This document shows positions 51,741 through 61,687 of a DNA stretch of 64,000 bases, piece after piece (the first letter of the stretch is position 1; every line of letters begins with the position of its first letter). Position numbers and translations under genes: made by a program. This DNA comes from CAVZMI01 sp050011775 (GTDB lineage Bacteria > Bacteroidota > Ignavibacteria > UBA10030 > CAVZMI01). The stretch covers positions 186,001 to 250,000 of the forward strand of contig JBEKIL010000003.1 of assembly GCA_050011775.1 (NCBI GenBank). The letters run 5' to 3'. The notes beneath the pieces are model-generated. The model was not told the origin of the DNA and searched no databases. It saw nothing but the letters and a program-made list of their open reading frames with translations.

Positions 51741-51852
51741 TATATGGCTATGAAAAACCTTCCTGGTACAATCGATGTATTTTATTGTTCAGTCGATAAC
51801 TTGCTACGTAGACTACTAGACGCTAATTCTCAAATATAAAAGCTACCTTCCC

Positions 51853-52746
51853 ATGAGCCAATGGTTAAGTAACGGGCCTGTAGTAATCGGCGGTGTAGGG
51901 GGCAGCGGTACCAGAGTCATCGCGGAGATATTACGCGAGGTCGGATTCTATCTGGGAGCCGATTTAAACTTGGCGTTGGATAATCTTTGGTTTACCCTGT
52001 TGTTGAAACGGCCCAGGTTGTTTCATAAAAAAAGCGCTTTGAAAGTCGAGGTATGCCGGGGTTTTTCAATCCTGGAGAAAATAATGAAAGGCGAGTACGG
52101 ATTATCATGGCGTGAGTATAAATTTTTAATCTCTGCGATCAGCGAAATGATGGTTTTTGGCCATGACTATCTTCGGGCTGGCCAAGGCTTCTGGCCTTTG
52201 AAGCGTGTAATATCCATGTTATCAAAGAATAAATTGGCCGTGAGGGATTATATCGGTTGGGGTTGGAAAGAACCGAATACACATATTTTCATTGAGTATT
52301 TGGCTGAGTATTTCAGCAAATTAAAATATATCCATGTCATCAGACATGGTCTGGATATGGCTTATCACAATAATCAATCCCAGTTATACAATTGGGGAAA
52401 TCTTTTTGGAGTAGAAAAGCCAAAGACTTTGAAAGATCTTCCAGTTGCATCTCTTGAATATTGGATTAAAGCGAATCAAAAAGCCATACGGCTGGGTAAA
52501 AATATTTTGAAGGAGCGATTTTTGTTAATTAACTTTGACCAGCTATGTGAAATCCCTAAAATGGAGGTAGAAAAAATTTTTTCTTTTCTGGAATTTCAAA
52601 CCAACGATATTGATTTTGTTGACAGAATATGCCTGATTCCTCGAAAACCATCATCGATCGGACGATATAAAAATCACGATTTAGCATGCTTTCCCGAACG
52701 AAGTCTTGATGAAGTAAGGAAACTTGGATTTAATATTGAAGAATAG
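51853..52746 (+). CDS. Sulfotransferase family protein
   Basis: The 297-residue protein starts with the 5'-phosphosulfate binding loop VIGGVGGSGTRVIAEIL and has the 3'-phosphate binding region YIHVIRHGLDMAY, where Arg and the following residues hold PAPS. WGWKEPNTHIFIEYL resembles the core of bacterial carbohydrate sulfotransferases. It transfers sulfate from PAPS, made by the cys genes just upstream, to a glycan or lipid acceptor. Confidence 0.8.
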   Translation: MSQWLSNGPVVIGGVGGSGTRVIAEILREVGFYLGADLNLALDNLWFTLLLKRPRLFHKKSALKVEVCRGFSILEKIMKGEYGLSWREYKFLISAISEMMVFGHDYLRAGQGFWPLKRVISMLSKNKLAVRDYIGWGWKEPNTHIFIEYLAEYFSKLKYIHVIRHGLDMAYHNNQSQLYNWGNLFGVEKPKTLKDLPVASLEYWIKANQKAIRLGKNILKERFLLINFDQLCEIPKMEVEKIFSFLEFQTNDIDFVDRICLIPRKPSSIGRYKNHDLACFPERSLDEVRKLGFNIEE

Positions 52747-52828
52747 TATTTTATTTTCCTATTAAAACAGCTATTCATTATGATCTCCTCTGAATTTCTT
52801 ATACTCTTTTTATTGCAGAATATTCGTT

Positions 52829-54508
52829 ATGAATAGAATCTTTCTATCCTTAAGAAATCCTTCTTGGAAAGAGCTTCTCTGCTTGTCTTTAATACTCAAT
52901 ATACTGCTTTTTGGAATATTTTTTTTGTGGATGAATCCCGCCTTTGAAACGGTGGACGATGTGGGAATGATGTTGACATCTTCAGGGGTGAGAACCGGGG
53001 AACCGAGTGAGTATCTTACATTTCCCAGCGTCGTTATTGGAAAAATATTAAAACATCTCTATTTGCAGGTTCCACGCATTAACTGGTATCCCGTCTATCT
53101 ATATTCGATTCATTTTTTATCAATGCTCGTCATTTTATATGCTATTTTAAAACTGAGATTTAGCTGGTCACGAATATTTCAGTATGTTGTTCTATTTATT
53201 TTTTTCGAGTGCTCGCTTTTGATGCGATTACAATTTACATCGACCGCTATAGTAATAGCGATAGCCGGTTTCTGCCTGTTCCTGACATCGCTGAGTTTAA
53301 AAGACAAAGAAGTCTGGTTTTACCTGGGAGTATCAATCGTAATGATGGTGACGGCGGGATTAATCAGGGAAAAGGTTTTTTACTATTTTTTATTGTTGAT
53401 TGCTCCCTTAGTATTGTTGAAATTCTTCGAGGCAAAGAAGCTCAGGATACCGATCTTCTTTGCTTTAACATTATCTCTCTTTTTTATATTCGTGCAATAC
53501 AATAGTTCCTACTATTCCGGCGATCCGCTATGGAAAGAATTTATTGCGTATAACAAAATTAGGGGTCAATTACATCTTTATCCTAAACTTGCTTACAATG
53601 AGCACACGAAACCGACGTTCAATAAAATCGGGTGGAGCGAAAATGATTTCTTGATGTTCCAAAATGTGTTTTTCCCCGACAAAAAAGTATATTCCAGTGA
53701 AAATCTGACATTTATTAATGAAAGCCTAAAAAATCAACGAGGCCTCAAAGAAACACTCACTGTGCTTTTATATATAATATATCAAAATGTTTTACTCGTA
53801 GCTGTTAGTTTCATCTTTTTGTCTTTATCACTTCAATGGGCCGATAAAAGTGAAAGGAAATTTATTTATTGTATACTTGTTACAATCATCGTGATGTTTA
53901 TCTATCTTTCGTTCGCCGCCCGGCTACCGTTTCGTATTTTTATGCCGACGTTATTATTTTTTAATACTATGTTTCTTTTTGTGCATAAGGATTTTCAATT
54001 TTCTGTTTTTAAGGAAGGAAAGCCTACCAAAAAGCGTATGAGCATTGCGGCACTATTGTTGGTAGTATTTTTATTATTGCCATTGCACCTATTAATTTTA
54101 TATAATCAGGGGAAAGCTAACCAGGAGAAGTATCTATCTATGAAGAATGGGCTGCAATTATTATCTGCTGGAAAAGATAAATTGTATATAGTATGGGGAT
54201 CGGACGCAATGAACCTTCAAGATACTTCGCCGTTTTCAGATCTAAAAGAATTTTCCAATTTGAACTTTGTGTTTGCAGGGAGATTACACGATCCCTTCAA
54301 TAAAAGAATACTTGCAAATTTCGGAGTTGAAAATGTTTACCTCTCCTTCACCAGGGAGACGAATATATTTCTTATTATGTACAATGATCTAATGTACAAG
54401 GATATGTTGAGCAAGTTTATAATGGAGCATTTCCAAAAAAGTGTCGAGTTTATAGTTGTCGATAAGTATAAGAACATGGGCATATATAAAATGGCTGTAG
54501 CCAATTAG
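52829..54508 (+). CDS. Large polytopic membrane protein, function unknown
   Basis: This 559-residue protein has about ten or more membrane segments through about residue 430 and a soluble C-terminal part. The first loop MNPAFETVDDVGMMLTSSGV carries acidic residues (DD) after the first membrane helix, as in GT-C type glycosyltransferases, but I cannot match a named family. Its place in the cluster suggests polymerisation or transfer of lipid-linked sugars. Codon use and AT content are like its neighbours. Confidence 0.65.
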   Translation: MNRIFLSLRNPSWKELLCLSLILNILLFGIFFLWMNPAFETVDDVGMMLTSSGVRTGEPSEYLTFPSVVIGKILKHLYLQVPRINWYPVYLYSIHFLSMLVILYAILKLRFSWSRIFQYVVLFIFFECSLLMRLQFTSTAIVIAIAGFCLFLTSLSLKDKEVWFYLGVSIVMMVTAGLIREKVFYYFLLLIAPLVLLKFFEAKKLRIPIFFALTLSLFFIFVQYNSSYYSGDPLWKEFIAYNKIRGQLHLYPKLAYNEHTKPTFNKIGWSENDFLMFQNVFFPDKKVYSSENLTFINESLKNQRGLKETLTVLLYIIYQNVLLVAVSFIFLSLSLQWADKSERKFIYCILVTIIVMFIYLSFAARLPFRIFMPTLLFFNTMFLFVHKDFQFSVFKEGKPTKKRMSIAALLLVVFLLLPLHLLILYNQGKANQEKYLSMKNGLQLLSAGKDKLYIVWGSDAMNLQDTSPFSDLKEFSNLNFVFAGRLHDPFNKRILANFGVENVYLSFTRETNIFLIMYNDLMYKDMLSKFIMEHFQKSVEFIVVDKYKNMGIYKMAVAN

Positions 54509-54567
54509 GATTCCAAAGCTGCAGCCGCAAAAGGTAACTTAATAATAACCAACGAGGAAAAGCCGCG

Positions 54568-55734
54568 GTGAGAATACCATTTAACAAACCTTATATAACG
54601 GGGAAAGAATTATCATATATTTACGATGCGATACAACGCGGTCATCTATCAGGAAACGGCGAGTATACAAAGAAATGTCAATCCTGGCTGATTGAGAACA
54701 TCGGCAGTAAAAAAGCACTATTGACTAATTCCTGTACCGCGGCATTGGAGATGACCGCCGTCCTCGCGGATATTCAGCCGCATGATGAAATAATCATGCC
54801 GTCCTATACTTTTGTTTCGACCGCCAATGCTTTCGTATTGCGGGGCGGAGTCCCGGTATTTGTCGATATTCGCCCGGATACTTTGAATATTGATGAGACA
54901 AAAATCGAAGCAGCCATTACGGAAAGAACAAAAGCCATCGTTCCGGTGCATTATGCAGGAGTGGCCTGTGAGATGGATGCAATCATGGCGATTGCTGAAA
55001 AGTATAACCTGTTGGTTATCGAAGACGCTGCTCACAGCATCATGTCGCGATATAAAGGTCGGCTACTGGGAAGTATCGGACATTTGGCCGCATTGAGTTT
55101 TCATGAAACGAAGAATATTATCTCCGGAGAAGGCGGAGCATTATTGATCAACGATCTCCGTTTTGCAGAAAGAGCGGAGATTATTTGGGAAAAGGGGACG
55201 GACCGGAGCAAATTTTTTCGGGGCGAAGTCGATAAATATACCTGGCTCGATATCGGTTCCTCATATCTGCCGAGTGAAATTATCGCTGCCTTCTTATGGG
55301 CTCAAATGGAACAGGCGGAATCATTGGTTGCATCCCGGCTTAATATTTGGAACACCTATCACAAGGCTTTTCAAAAATTTGAGATGGATAAACTGATCAG
55401 GCGCCCGATCATTCCAATTGACTGTACTCATAACGGACATATGTATTTTTTATTGCTACCCGATCTTCAATGCCGTAATGCATTTATTGCTTTTTTAAAA
55501 GAAAACGGGATCCATGCGGTTTTTCATTATATCCCGCTTGATAGATCGCCCGGAGGTACTAAATTCGGCAGGAAACATGGGGAAATGAAAATAACATATG
55601 AGATAAGCGATAGGTTGGTGAGATTACCGTTCTATCTTGAATTAGACGAAATGTCCATCAATTATATTATAAATATAATCACCAGGGCATTGACGTGCCC
55701 CACAATAGTAAATACTTCTCCGCAGAGAGCCTGA
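54568..55734 (+). CDS. wecE: dTDP-4-amino-4,6-dideoxygalactose transaminase (WecE/RffA)
   Basis: GTG 54568 begins a 388-residue PLP aminotransferase of the DegT/DnrJ/EryC1 family. The order IPFNKPYITGKELSYIYDAI, NSCTAALEMTAVL, SYTFVSTANAFVLRGG, VPVHYAGVACEMDAIM and FHETKN (the PLP Lys) follows WecE very closely, as does RAEIIWEKGTDRSKFFRGEV. It makes TDP-Fuc4N from the 4-keto sugar using glutamate. This predicts an amino-deoxy sugar in the polysaccharide, later acylated perhaps by the transferase at 59986. Confidence 0.9.
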   Translation: MRIPFNKPYITGKELSYIYDAIQRGHLSGNGEYTKKCQSWLIENIGSKKALLTNSCTAALEMTAVLADIQPHDEIIMPSYTFVSTANAFVLRGGVPVFVDIRPDTLNIDETKIEAAITERTKAIVPVHYAGVACEMDAIMAIAEKYNLLVIEDAAHSIMSRYKGRLLGSIGHLAALSFHETKNIISGEGGALLINDLRFAERAEIIWEKGTDRSKFFRGEVDKYTWLDIGSSYLPSEIIAAFLWAQMEQAESLVASRLNIWNTYHKAFQKFEMDKLIRRPIIPIDCTHNGHMYFLLLPDLQCRNAFIAFLKENGIHAVFHYIPLDRSPGGTKFGRKHGEMKITYEISDRLVRLPFYLELDEMSINYIINIITRALTCPTIVNTSPQRA

Positions 55735-55765
55735 GTAAAAACGAGTAATTTCAAAAGGAAATCGA

Positions 55766-56971
55766 ATGAAAATAAAGAACACATTTTTACAATTTATGAA
55801 AAAGGAAAAATTGAACTCGTATTTGAGTTTAATCACTAAGAAAAGTACTATCACATTCTCTATTATCACATTATTAGCGTTTTGTATTTTTTTTAATCAA
55901 GCGAGTTGCAGGATAATTCGTTCTGACCTGGGTGCTCATATCAAGTTCATGAAACAACATTTTGAACAAGGAACGAGACTCGATCATCCATTTTTTCACT
56001 ATGTTACTTACTATATATCACAGCTATTTTCCTTTAATCTGGTGGCCACGGCAATTGTTATCTTAACATTATCTGTCTTAATTAGTGCGATTATAATTTT
56101 TTTAATATTAAATGAATCTCTTCGGAATGACTATTCCGAAAATATTATTTTATTTTTTACTTTTTGTCTGATGATCGTTTCGGCTATTTATTTGCCCTTT
56201 TTTAATAAAAATATTTACCTCGGACAAAGTTCACCGAATGTATGGCATAATCCAACCACGATAGTCGTAAAACCTTTTGCATTTTTATCGATTCTTTTAT
56301 TCATCTATTTGTTGAATATAGAGAATACCAAGAAATTCATAATATTTTCTATTCTAGAAGCGGCTTTGATTGCTATAAGTATATCTGTCAAACCAAATTT
56401 TTTTATGTCATTTTTCCCAGCAGCATATATTTTTTTATTGTTAAGGGTTAATCTTTTCAAAAAGTATTTTTGGAAGTTTACCTTGATCTCGATACCGGCG
56501 TTGGCCGTTCTCGTATGGGAATATTTTATGAGATTCGGAGAGGGAGGAGAAAGCAAGATTATAATTGATTTTTTAGGAGTCTGGAGCCATTATACTCCAA
56601 ATGTTTTGGTATCGTTGCTATTACTGATAGCTTTTCCAATTTCTGTGCTTATTTTTTATTTTAAAAAGGTTATCAAGAATGATTATTTAGTTTTAAGTTG
56701 GCTGGTATTTTTCATTGCGTTGATTCAATACTCTATATTTGCCGAAGCAGGTCGGCACCATTATCACGGAAATTTTGGCTGGGGGAGGCAGATAATACTT
56801 CCAATGGTATTTACTTTTTCAGTAGTAGAATTTATGAAATTGATCAAGGAACCACATGGAAACAAATGGGGCAAATATAAAAAATATTTTGTTTCGCTCT
56901 GTTTTTCCTTGCATGTAATTTCAGGTCTATGTTATTTGGTAATTATGTACATCACGAGGAGTTTCCATTAA
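55766..56971 (+). CDS. Polytopic membrane protein, function unknown
   Basis: The product is 401 residues, AT-rich coding, with about nine to ten membrane segments starting near residue 30. No family was recognised. The loop with LDHPFFHYVTYYISQ after the first membrane helix resembles other surface-polysaccharide membrane proteins. A polymerase or ligase role is possible only by position. Confidence 0.6.
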   Translation: MKIKNTFLQFMKKEKLNSYLSLITKKSTITFSIITLLAFCIFFNQASCRIIRSDLGAHIKFMKQHFEQGTRLDHPFFHYVTYYISQLFSFNLVATAIVILTLSVLISAIIIFLILNESLRNDYSENIILFFTFCLMIVSAIYLPFFNKNIYLGQSSPNVWHNPTTIVVKPFAFLSILLFIYLLNIENTKKFIIFSILEAALIAISISVKPNFFMSFFPAAYIFLLLRVNLFKKYFWKFTLISIPALAVLVWEYFMRFGEGGESKIIIDFLGVWSHYTPNVLVSLLLLIAFPISVLIFYFKKVIKNDYLVLSWLVFFIALIQYSIFAEAGRHHYHGNFGWGRQIILPMVFTFSVVEFMKLIKEPHGNKWGKYKKYFVSLCFSLHVISGLCYLVIMYITRSFH

Positions 56972-56973
56972 CG

Positions 56974-57933
56974 ATGAAACAAAAACTTTTTAATTTGTCG
57001 AAACTCCTTATTAGCGGGGCATTAATTTATTTTTTATTGAAAGTTCTCGATGTCAAGCGTATTTGGCTGACCTTACAAAATGTAAATATTGGATACACTG
57101 CCCTGGCCTTTCTTTGTTCCGGATTCGTCTTACCGATCCTAGCATTTCGTTGGAAACGGGTATTGAAAGCCTCTGAAATTCATGTTCCCGTTACCAGGGT
57201 TTTACGGATAAATCTCATAGGGATTTGTTCCAGTAATTTTTTCCCGGGTTTGTTTGGTGGAGATTTAATACGCCCCCTCTATTTGATTCAAGATTATCAG
57301 AATAAAAAAATTCCTTTATATGCTTCCGTTTTTTTTGAACGGATATGCGGATTTATGGGGATACTGCTTCTGGGATTGATAAGCGGCAGCTGGTTGGCCT
57401 TTATGATAAAAGAGAGGTATTATATTTTGATAACCGGCGTAATCTGCGCAGGTCTTATTCTTACGTTTTTCTTTTTCAATTGGATAGATATATCTAAAAT
57501 ATCATTACCCCGATTCTTGAAACGGTTTCAATCTTTCGTGCATCGTTTTTATTCGAGTTTCATACTGTATGCAAAGGACGGACGATTATTGGCGGAAACT
57601 GTCGGTTGGAGTTTATTGTCCCAAATCATCAGTATATTGATGTATTGGATATTACTGGCCGGAACGGGGAGCGTTGTCAATCCGATGATGGTAATAATTG
57701 CCGTCTCTCTGGCATGGCTTGTAGCGTTAATCCCGGTTTCTCTGAACGGATTGGGTCTACGCGAGGGGAGTATGGTGTATTTACTGACCCGGTTCGGAGT
57801 GGCTCCCGATAGAGCTGGAATTGCGGTTCTGCTGGGTCTATTACCAACTGTTTTTTTTTCTATTATTGGAGCCGCGATGTTGACTTCCGGGATCAATCTC
57901 AAGAAAATAATGAAAGAAGTAAAATACCAGTAA
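56974..57933 (+). CDS. Flippase-like membrane protein (YbhN/AglD type)
   Basis: ATG 56974 is two bases after the preceding stop; earlier in-frame codons overlap that gene. The 319-residue protein has about eight membrane segments. INLIGICSSNFFPGLFGGDL and SLNGLGLREGSMVYLLTRFG are the signature blocks of the lysylphosphatidylglycerol-synthase-TM / UPF0104 family, often annotated as a flippase for lipid-linked sugars. In this cluster it is the best candidate to move a polyprenyl-linked sugar across the inner membrane. Confidence 0.8.
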   Translation: MKQKLFNLSKLLISGALIYFLLKVLDVKRIWLTLQNVNIGYTALAFLCSGFVLPILAFRWKRVLKASEIHVPVTRVLRINLIGICSSNFFPGLFGGDLIRPLYLIQDYQNKKIPLYASVFFERICGFMGILLLGLISGSWLAFMIKERYYILITGVICAGLILTFFFFNWIDISKISLPRFLKRFQSFVHRFYSSFILYAKDGRLLAETVGWSLLSQIISILMYWILLAGTGSVVNPMMVIIAVSLAWLVALIPVSLNGLGLREGSMVYLLTRFGVAPDRAGIAVLLGLLPTVFFSIIGAAMLTSGINLKKIMKEVKYQ

Positions 57934-57998
57934 TGTCTGTGAATCCAGATGAGGTGCTGCACTGAAATATCGATGATAAAAAGCGAGGAGGATTAACT

Positions 57999-58838
57999 AT
58001 GAAAAGATTGATAATCAATCTTTCTCCTACCGGTATGGTTCCCACTAAGAAAATGACGCCTCATGTTCCTGAGAGTCCGGCGGAAATTATCAAAGATGTG
58101 CTGAAATGTACAACTCTCGGAGTGTCGATGGCGCATTTGCACGCACGCGATGCCAATGGAGCCCCTACCTATAAAAAAGAAATTTATAATGAGATTATAA
58201 CCGGGATTAAAGAAAAAAATAAAGATTTGGTGGTTGTAGTATCGACAAGCGGCAGGACTTTTACTGAATTCTGGCAGCGTTCGGATGTGCTTGACCTTGA
58301 AGGAGAAGTAAAACCGGATATGGCCAGTTTGACTTTGAGTTCATTGAATTTCATAAAGACGGCCAGTATGAACAGTCCTGATATGGTCATCAAACTGGCT
58401 GAAAAGATGCAGGGAAATGGCATCAAACCCGAGCTGGAAGTTTTTGACTTCGGAATGGTTAATTTTGCGCATTATCTGATTAAGAAAGAAATAATACAGC
58501 CGCCATATTACTTTAATATTCTTTTAGGTAATATTGCAACGGCACAGGCTAAATTATTACAACTGGGTTTGATCATATCGGAACTGCCGGAAAATTCTGT
58601 CTGGTCGATAGCCGGTATTGGTGAATGCCAATGTAGAATGAATGCGATCAGTATTCTTGAGGGCGGAGGAGTACGCGTCGGACTTGAAGATAACATCTGG
58701 TATGACGAAGAGCGGACTACTCTGGCCACTAATTATGCTCTTGTTGAGCGCCTCGTTAAGATTGCAACGGCAATCGGACGTCCGATCGCCACTCCACTGG
58801 AAGTGCGGGAGTTGTTGAAATTACGGCCTCCCGGGTAA
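57999..58838 (+). CDS. BKACE family (3-keto-5-aminohexanoate cleavage-like) enzyme
   Basis: The product is 279 residues of the DUF849/BKACE family. VSMAHLHARDANGAPTYKKE gives the zinc-binding HxH, and KPELEVFDFGMVNF carries the conserved Glu. These enzymes condense a beta-keto acid with acetyl-CoA to give a CoA ester plus acetoacetate. It has a good ribosome site (AGGAGG, 8 bases before ATG). Its presence in a polysaccharide cluster is unusual; it may supply an acyl-CoA for decorating an amino sugar, but this is inference. Confidence 0.85.
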   Translation: MKRLIINLSPTGMVPTKKMTPHVPESPAEIIKDVLKCTTLGVSMAHLHARDANGAPTYKKEIYNEIITGIKEKNKDLVVVVSTSGRTFTEFWQRSDVLDLEGEVKPDMASLTLSSLNFIKTASMNSPDMVIKLAEKMQGNGIKPELEVFDFGMVNFAHYLIKKEIIQPPYYFNILLGNIATAQAKLLQLGLIISELPENSVWSIAGIGECQCRMNAISILEGGGVRVGLEDNIWYDEERTTLATNYALVERLVKIATAIGRPIATPLEVRELLKLRPPG

Positions 58839-58904
58839 TTTACAACTAAAAGGTTAATATAAGCCAAAAATGATTATAACTATTCCTTTGTCTGGAGAGG
58901 ATCG

Positions 58905-59849
58905 ATGACAACTAAACGTCCGGTCTTTTCGGTAGTAATTCCGGTGTATAATAGTGAACGATCGTTAAACGAATTATCGAAAAGAGTGATCGAGGTCTTT
59001 AAGAAGGAGATCAAAGCTGATTATGAGATCATCTTTGTCGATGATGGATCGAATGATCGATCCTGGGATGTTTTGAAAGGATTAAAACATAATAACACCC
59101 GAATAACCATCATTCAACTGTCGCGCAATTTTGGACAGCATAACGCAACTCTCTGTGGGTTCAATTTTTGCCGGGGTGATTATATTGTCACACTGGATGA
59201 CGATTTGCAGCATCCCCCGGAAGAAATCCCAAAGTTATATCGTCGAATGATCGAGACGGGAACAGACGTCGTCATTGGACGGCCTGAAAAAAAGAAACAT
59301 TCGTTGTTTCGAAATTTAGGCAGCTTGATTATTGATAAGGCATATCAGAAGATTTTTGATAAGCCGGCCGGACTATATATCGGAAGTTTCCGGCTTTTGA
59401 AGGGCTGGGTAGTCAAAGAGATAATTCTCAACAAGTCCCCCAATCCAATGATTGGCGGATTAATTCTCCAGACCACCGACAAGATTGTCAATGAAACTCT
59501 GCTTCATTGCAAACGGGTGTATGGACCTTCGAATTATAAAATAGGCAAGATTGTAAAATTGATTTTGGATCTTTTTGTGAATTATTCGACACTTCCGCTG
59601 AAAATCGTTTCCGGCTGTGGTTTTTTATTTTTCATCGTCAGCTTCGTCGCCGGAATTATTGTCGTCATACGAAAAATATTCGGTTTCATAACTGTACCGG
59701 GATGGGCATCCCTCATACTGTTGTTCTTGTTTTTTTCGGGAATGAATATGATCGTCCTTGGAGTTGTAGGGGAATACGTGGCAAGGATAATCAAAGAAGT
59801 TATGTGTTCGAAGCAGTACTTAATCAGAGAAAAATTGAACGGGGATTGA
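58905..59849 (+). CDS. Glycosyltransferase family 2 with C-terminal membrane anchor (GtrB/ArnC type)
   Basis: This 314-residue protein has the GT-A domain at residues 1-220 (FSVVIPVYNSERSLNELSKR, FVDDGSNDRSW, and DDDLQHPPEEI as the metal-binding DxD region) and two C-terminal membrane helices (LPLKIVSGCGFLFFIVSFVA, ASLILLFLFFSGMNMIVLGV). It makes polyprenyl-phosphate sugars such as Und-P-glucose or Und-P-amino sugar. It pairs logically with the flippase-like protein at 56974. Confidence 0.85.
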   Translation: MTTKRPVFSVVIPVYNSERSLNELSKRVIEVFKKEIKADYEIIFVDDGSNDRSWDVLKGLKHNNTRITIIQLSRNFGQHNATLCGFNFCRGDYIVTLDDDLQHPPEEIPKLYRRMIETGTDVVIGRPEKKKHSLFRNLGSLIIDKAYQKIFDKPAGLYIGSFRLLKGWVVKEIILNKSPNPMIGGLILQTTDKIVNETLLHCKRVYGPSNYKIGKIVKLILDLFVNYSTLPLKIVSGCGFLFFIVSFVAGIIVVIRKIFGFITVPGWASLILLFLFFSGMNMIVLGVVGEYVARIIKEVMCSKQYLIREKLNGD

Positions 59850-59985
59850 AAACGGATGCCCTCCCCCGTTAAAAATGAAAGTAAAAAGGAATCTCCGGAT
59901 CGATTCAATTTTGAATGTGAAAGAAAAAATCTGAGATTGTCACCTCGGCTCCCTTTTTAAATTGCTCTTAAAGGAGGGTGGAATT

Positions 59986-60624
59986 TTGAAGAAACTGTTT
60001 ATCTATGGGGCATCCTTCGGCGATGTGATAAAATTAGTCGATGCAATCAACCGAGTGACTGTATCCTGGACAATATCGGGTTTTTTAGATGATACCAGGG
60101 AGTTGCTGGGAAAAACGCTTATGGGTTATAAAATCCTGGGAGGTCGGGAGCTACTCCCCGAACTGGCCGGACAGGAAGGCAGCTATTTTTTTAATAATGT
60201 AAATGGCAGTCGATTGGGGAATCAACATATCGCCGAACTATTGAATTCATTTCACTGTAATATTCCAAGTTTGGTCCATCCATCGATTGATGTAAGTTAC
60301 GTTGAAATCGGTCGAGGATGCATTATCCCGGATGGGTGTGTCATTGGAGCAAATGTGACGATTGGTGATTTTGTGACGGTTCGATATGGAAGTGTTATCA
60401 GTCATGATGTTGAAATCGGAGAGAACGTGTTGCTGGGCCCGGGTGTTACTGTCGGCGGTCGGGTCAAGATTAAGAAAGGTTGCGTGATTGGAGCAGGAGC
60501 GACAATAATGATGGAGACAACGATCGGGGAATTCGCTACGGTCGGGGCTGGGACCGTTGTCATACGGGATGTTCCTGCGCATAGCACTGTGGTGGGGGTA
60601 CCGGGTAGGGAAATAAAAAGTTAA
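59986..60624 (+). CDS. NeuD/PglD-type sugar acyltransferase
   Basis: The start is TTG 59986, five bases after AAGGAGGGTGG; an earlier in-frame TTG is not supported. The product is 212 residues: an N-terminal Rossmann-like segment (KLFIYGASFGDVIKLVD) and a left-handed beta-helix with hexapeptide repeats (from VHPSIDVSYVEIGRGCIIPD to VRYGSVISHDVEIGENVLLG). It transfers acetyl or another acyl from CoA to an amino sugar. With WecE it may build an N-acylated 4-amino-4-deoxy sugar. Confidence 0.82.
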   Translation: MKKLFIYGASFGDVIKLVDAINRVTVSWTISGFLDDTRELLGKTLMGYKILGGRELLPELAGQEGSYFFNNVNGSRLGNQHIAELLNSFHCNIPSLVHPSIDVSYVEIGRGCIIPDGCVIGANVTIGDFVTVRYGSVISHDVEIGENVLLGPGVTVGGRVKIKKGCVIGAGATIMMETTIGEFATVGAGTVVIRDVPAHSTVVGVPGREIKS

Positions 60625-60690
60625 CGTATCGTTCGAGTGTTCCTCGGTAAATGATTCGTAACGTGGAACATGGAGAAGGAATATTTAAGA

Positions 60691-61677
60691 ATGAAGATAT
60701 CGGTAGCTTTATGTACATATAACGGTGAATCGTTCCTGAAAGACCAGCTCTCGAGTATAATCAATCAAAGCCTGCCGCCGGATGAACTGATCATTGGTGA
60801 CGATCATTCAACCGATAGAACCAATGAAATTATCGACTCGTTCAAGATATCATGTCCTTTTCCTGTCACGGTATATAGGAACCCTGTAAATTTGGGATCG
60901 ACCAAGAATTTTGAAAAAGCCGTTCAACTTTGTCACGGTGATATTATTACCTTCGCCGATCAGGATGATGTCTGGAAGCCTCAGAAGCTCGAAATCATAT
61001 CCAGAGTCTTTATAGCCTATCCAAATATCGGTTATGCCTTTTCGAATGCTGAATTAGTTGATGCCGAACTTAAATCCTTAGGGATGAATTTATGGGAATC
61101 GCTGGGTTTTACAGATAAAGAACTTCAAGATTACCTCGGAGGCAGGCAGCTTGAGGTTTTATTGAAACAGAATGTGGTGACGGGCGCGACTATGGCTTTC
61201 CGTGCATTCCTTAAGGATTTGGTCTTGCCTTTCTCGGGAAATTGGATTCATGATGGATGGATTGCCATGTTGGCTTCGATTGTTGGGATTCAGGGATTGC
61301 CCATTCCAGAATCATTGGTATTATACCGGCAGCATAGTAAGCAACAATTGGGAGAATATAGGCAAAGTTATTGGGATATCGTCAATAATTCTCTAAGAAT
61401 CAGTGCGGATGATTTTGGGAAATTGGCTTCAGCCTGTCAGGAAGTTGAAGAACGGATTATCGCGAGGCACCCCGGATTAAATCCGACCCAGTATGGCCGG
61501 ATTGAATTACTGGAAAGAAAAATAAATCATTTTCTAAAACGTAAATTGATCCATTCTTCTTCCGGCTTTCTAAGGTTTAAAACGATTCTTAATGAAGTCA
61601 AATTCAGAAATTATCAAAGCTTTTCTTGCGGATGGCTGAGTATCGGACGCGACTTATTTTTTAAACATCGATATTGA
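60691..61677 (+). CDS. Glycosyltransferase family 2
   Basis: ATG 60691 follows GAGAAGGAATATTTAAGA and is preferred to a start 21 bases earlier. The 328-residue protein has the GT2 motifs KISVALCTYNGESFLKDQLS, IIGDDHSTDRTNEII, the DQDDVWKPQK variant of DxD, and a later His-containing GNWIHDGWIAML. This DQDDVW subfamily adds rhamnose or similar deoxy sugars in O-antigen-type glycans. It is closely spaced before a sulfotransferase gene. Confidence 0.85.
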   Translation: MKISVALCTYNGESFLKDQLSSIINQSLPPDELIIGDDHSTDRTNEIIDSFKISCPFPVTVYRNPVNLGSTKNFEKAVQLCHGDIITFADQDDVWKPQKLEIISRVFIAYPNIGYAFSNAELVDAELKSLGMNLWESLGFTDKELQDYLGGRQLEVLLKQNVVTGATMAFRAFLKDLVLPFSGNWIHDGWIAMLASIVGIQGLPIPESLVLYRQHSKQQLGEYRQSYWDIVNNSLRISADDFGKLASACQEVEERIIARHPGLNPTQYGRIELLERKINHFLKRKLIHSSSGFLRFKTILNEVKFRNYQSFSCGWLSIGRDLFFKHRY

Positions 61678-61687
61678 TACGAAAGTG

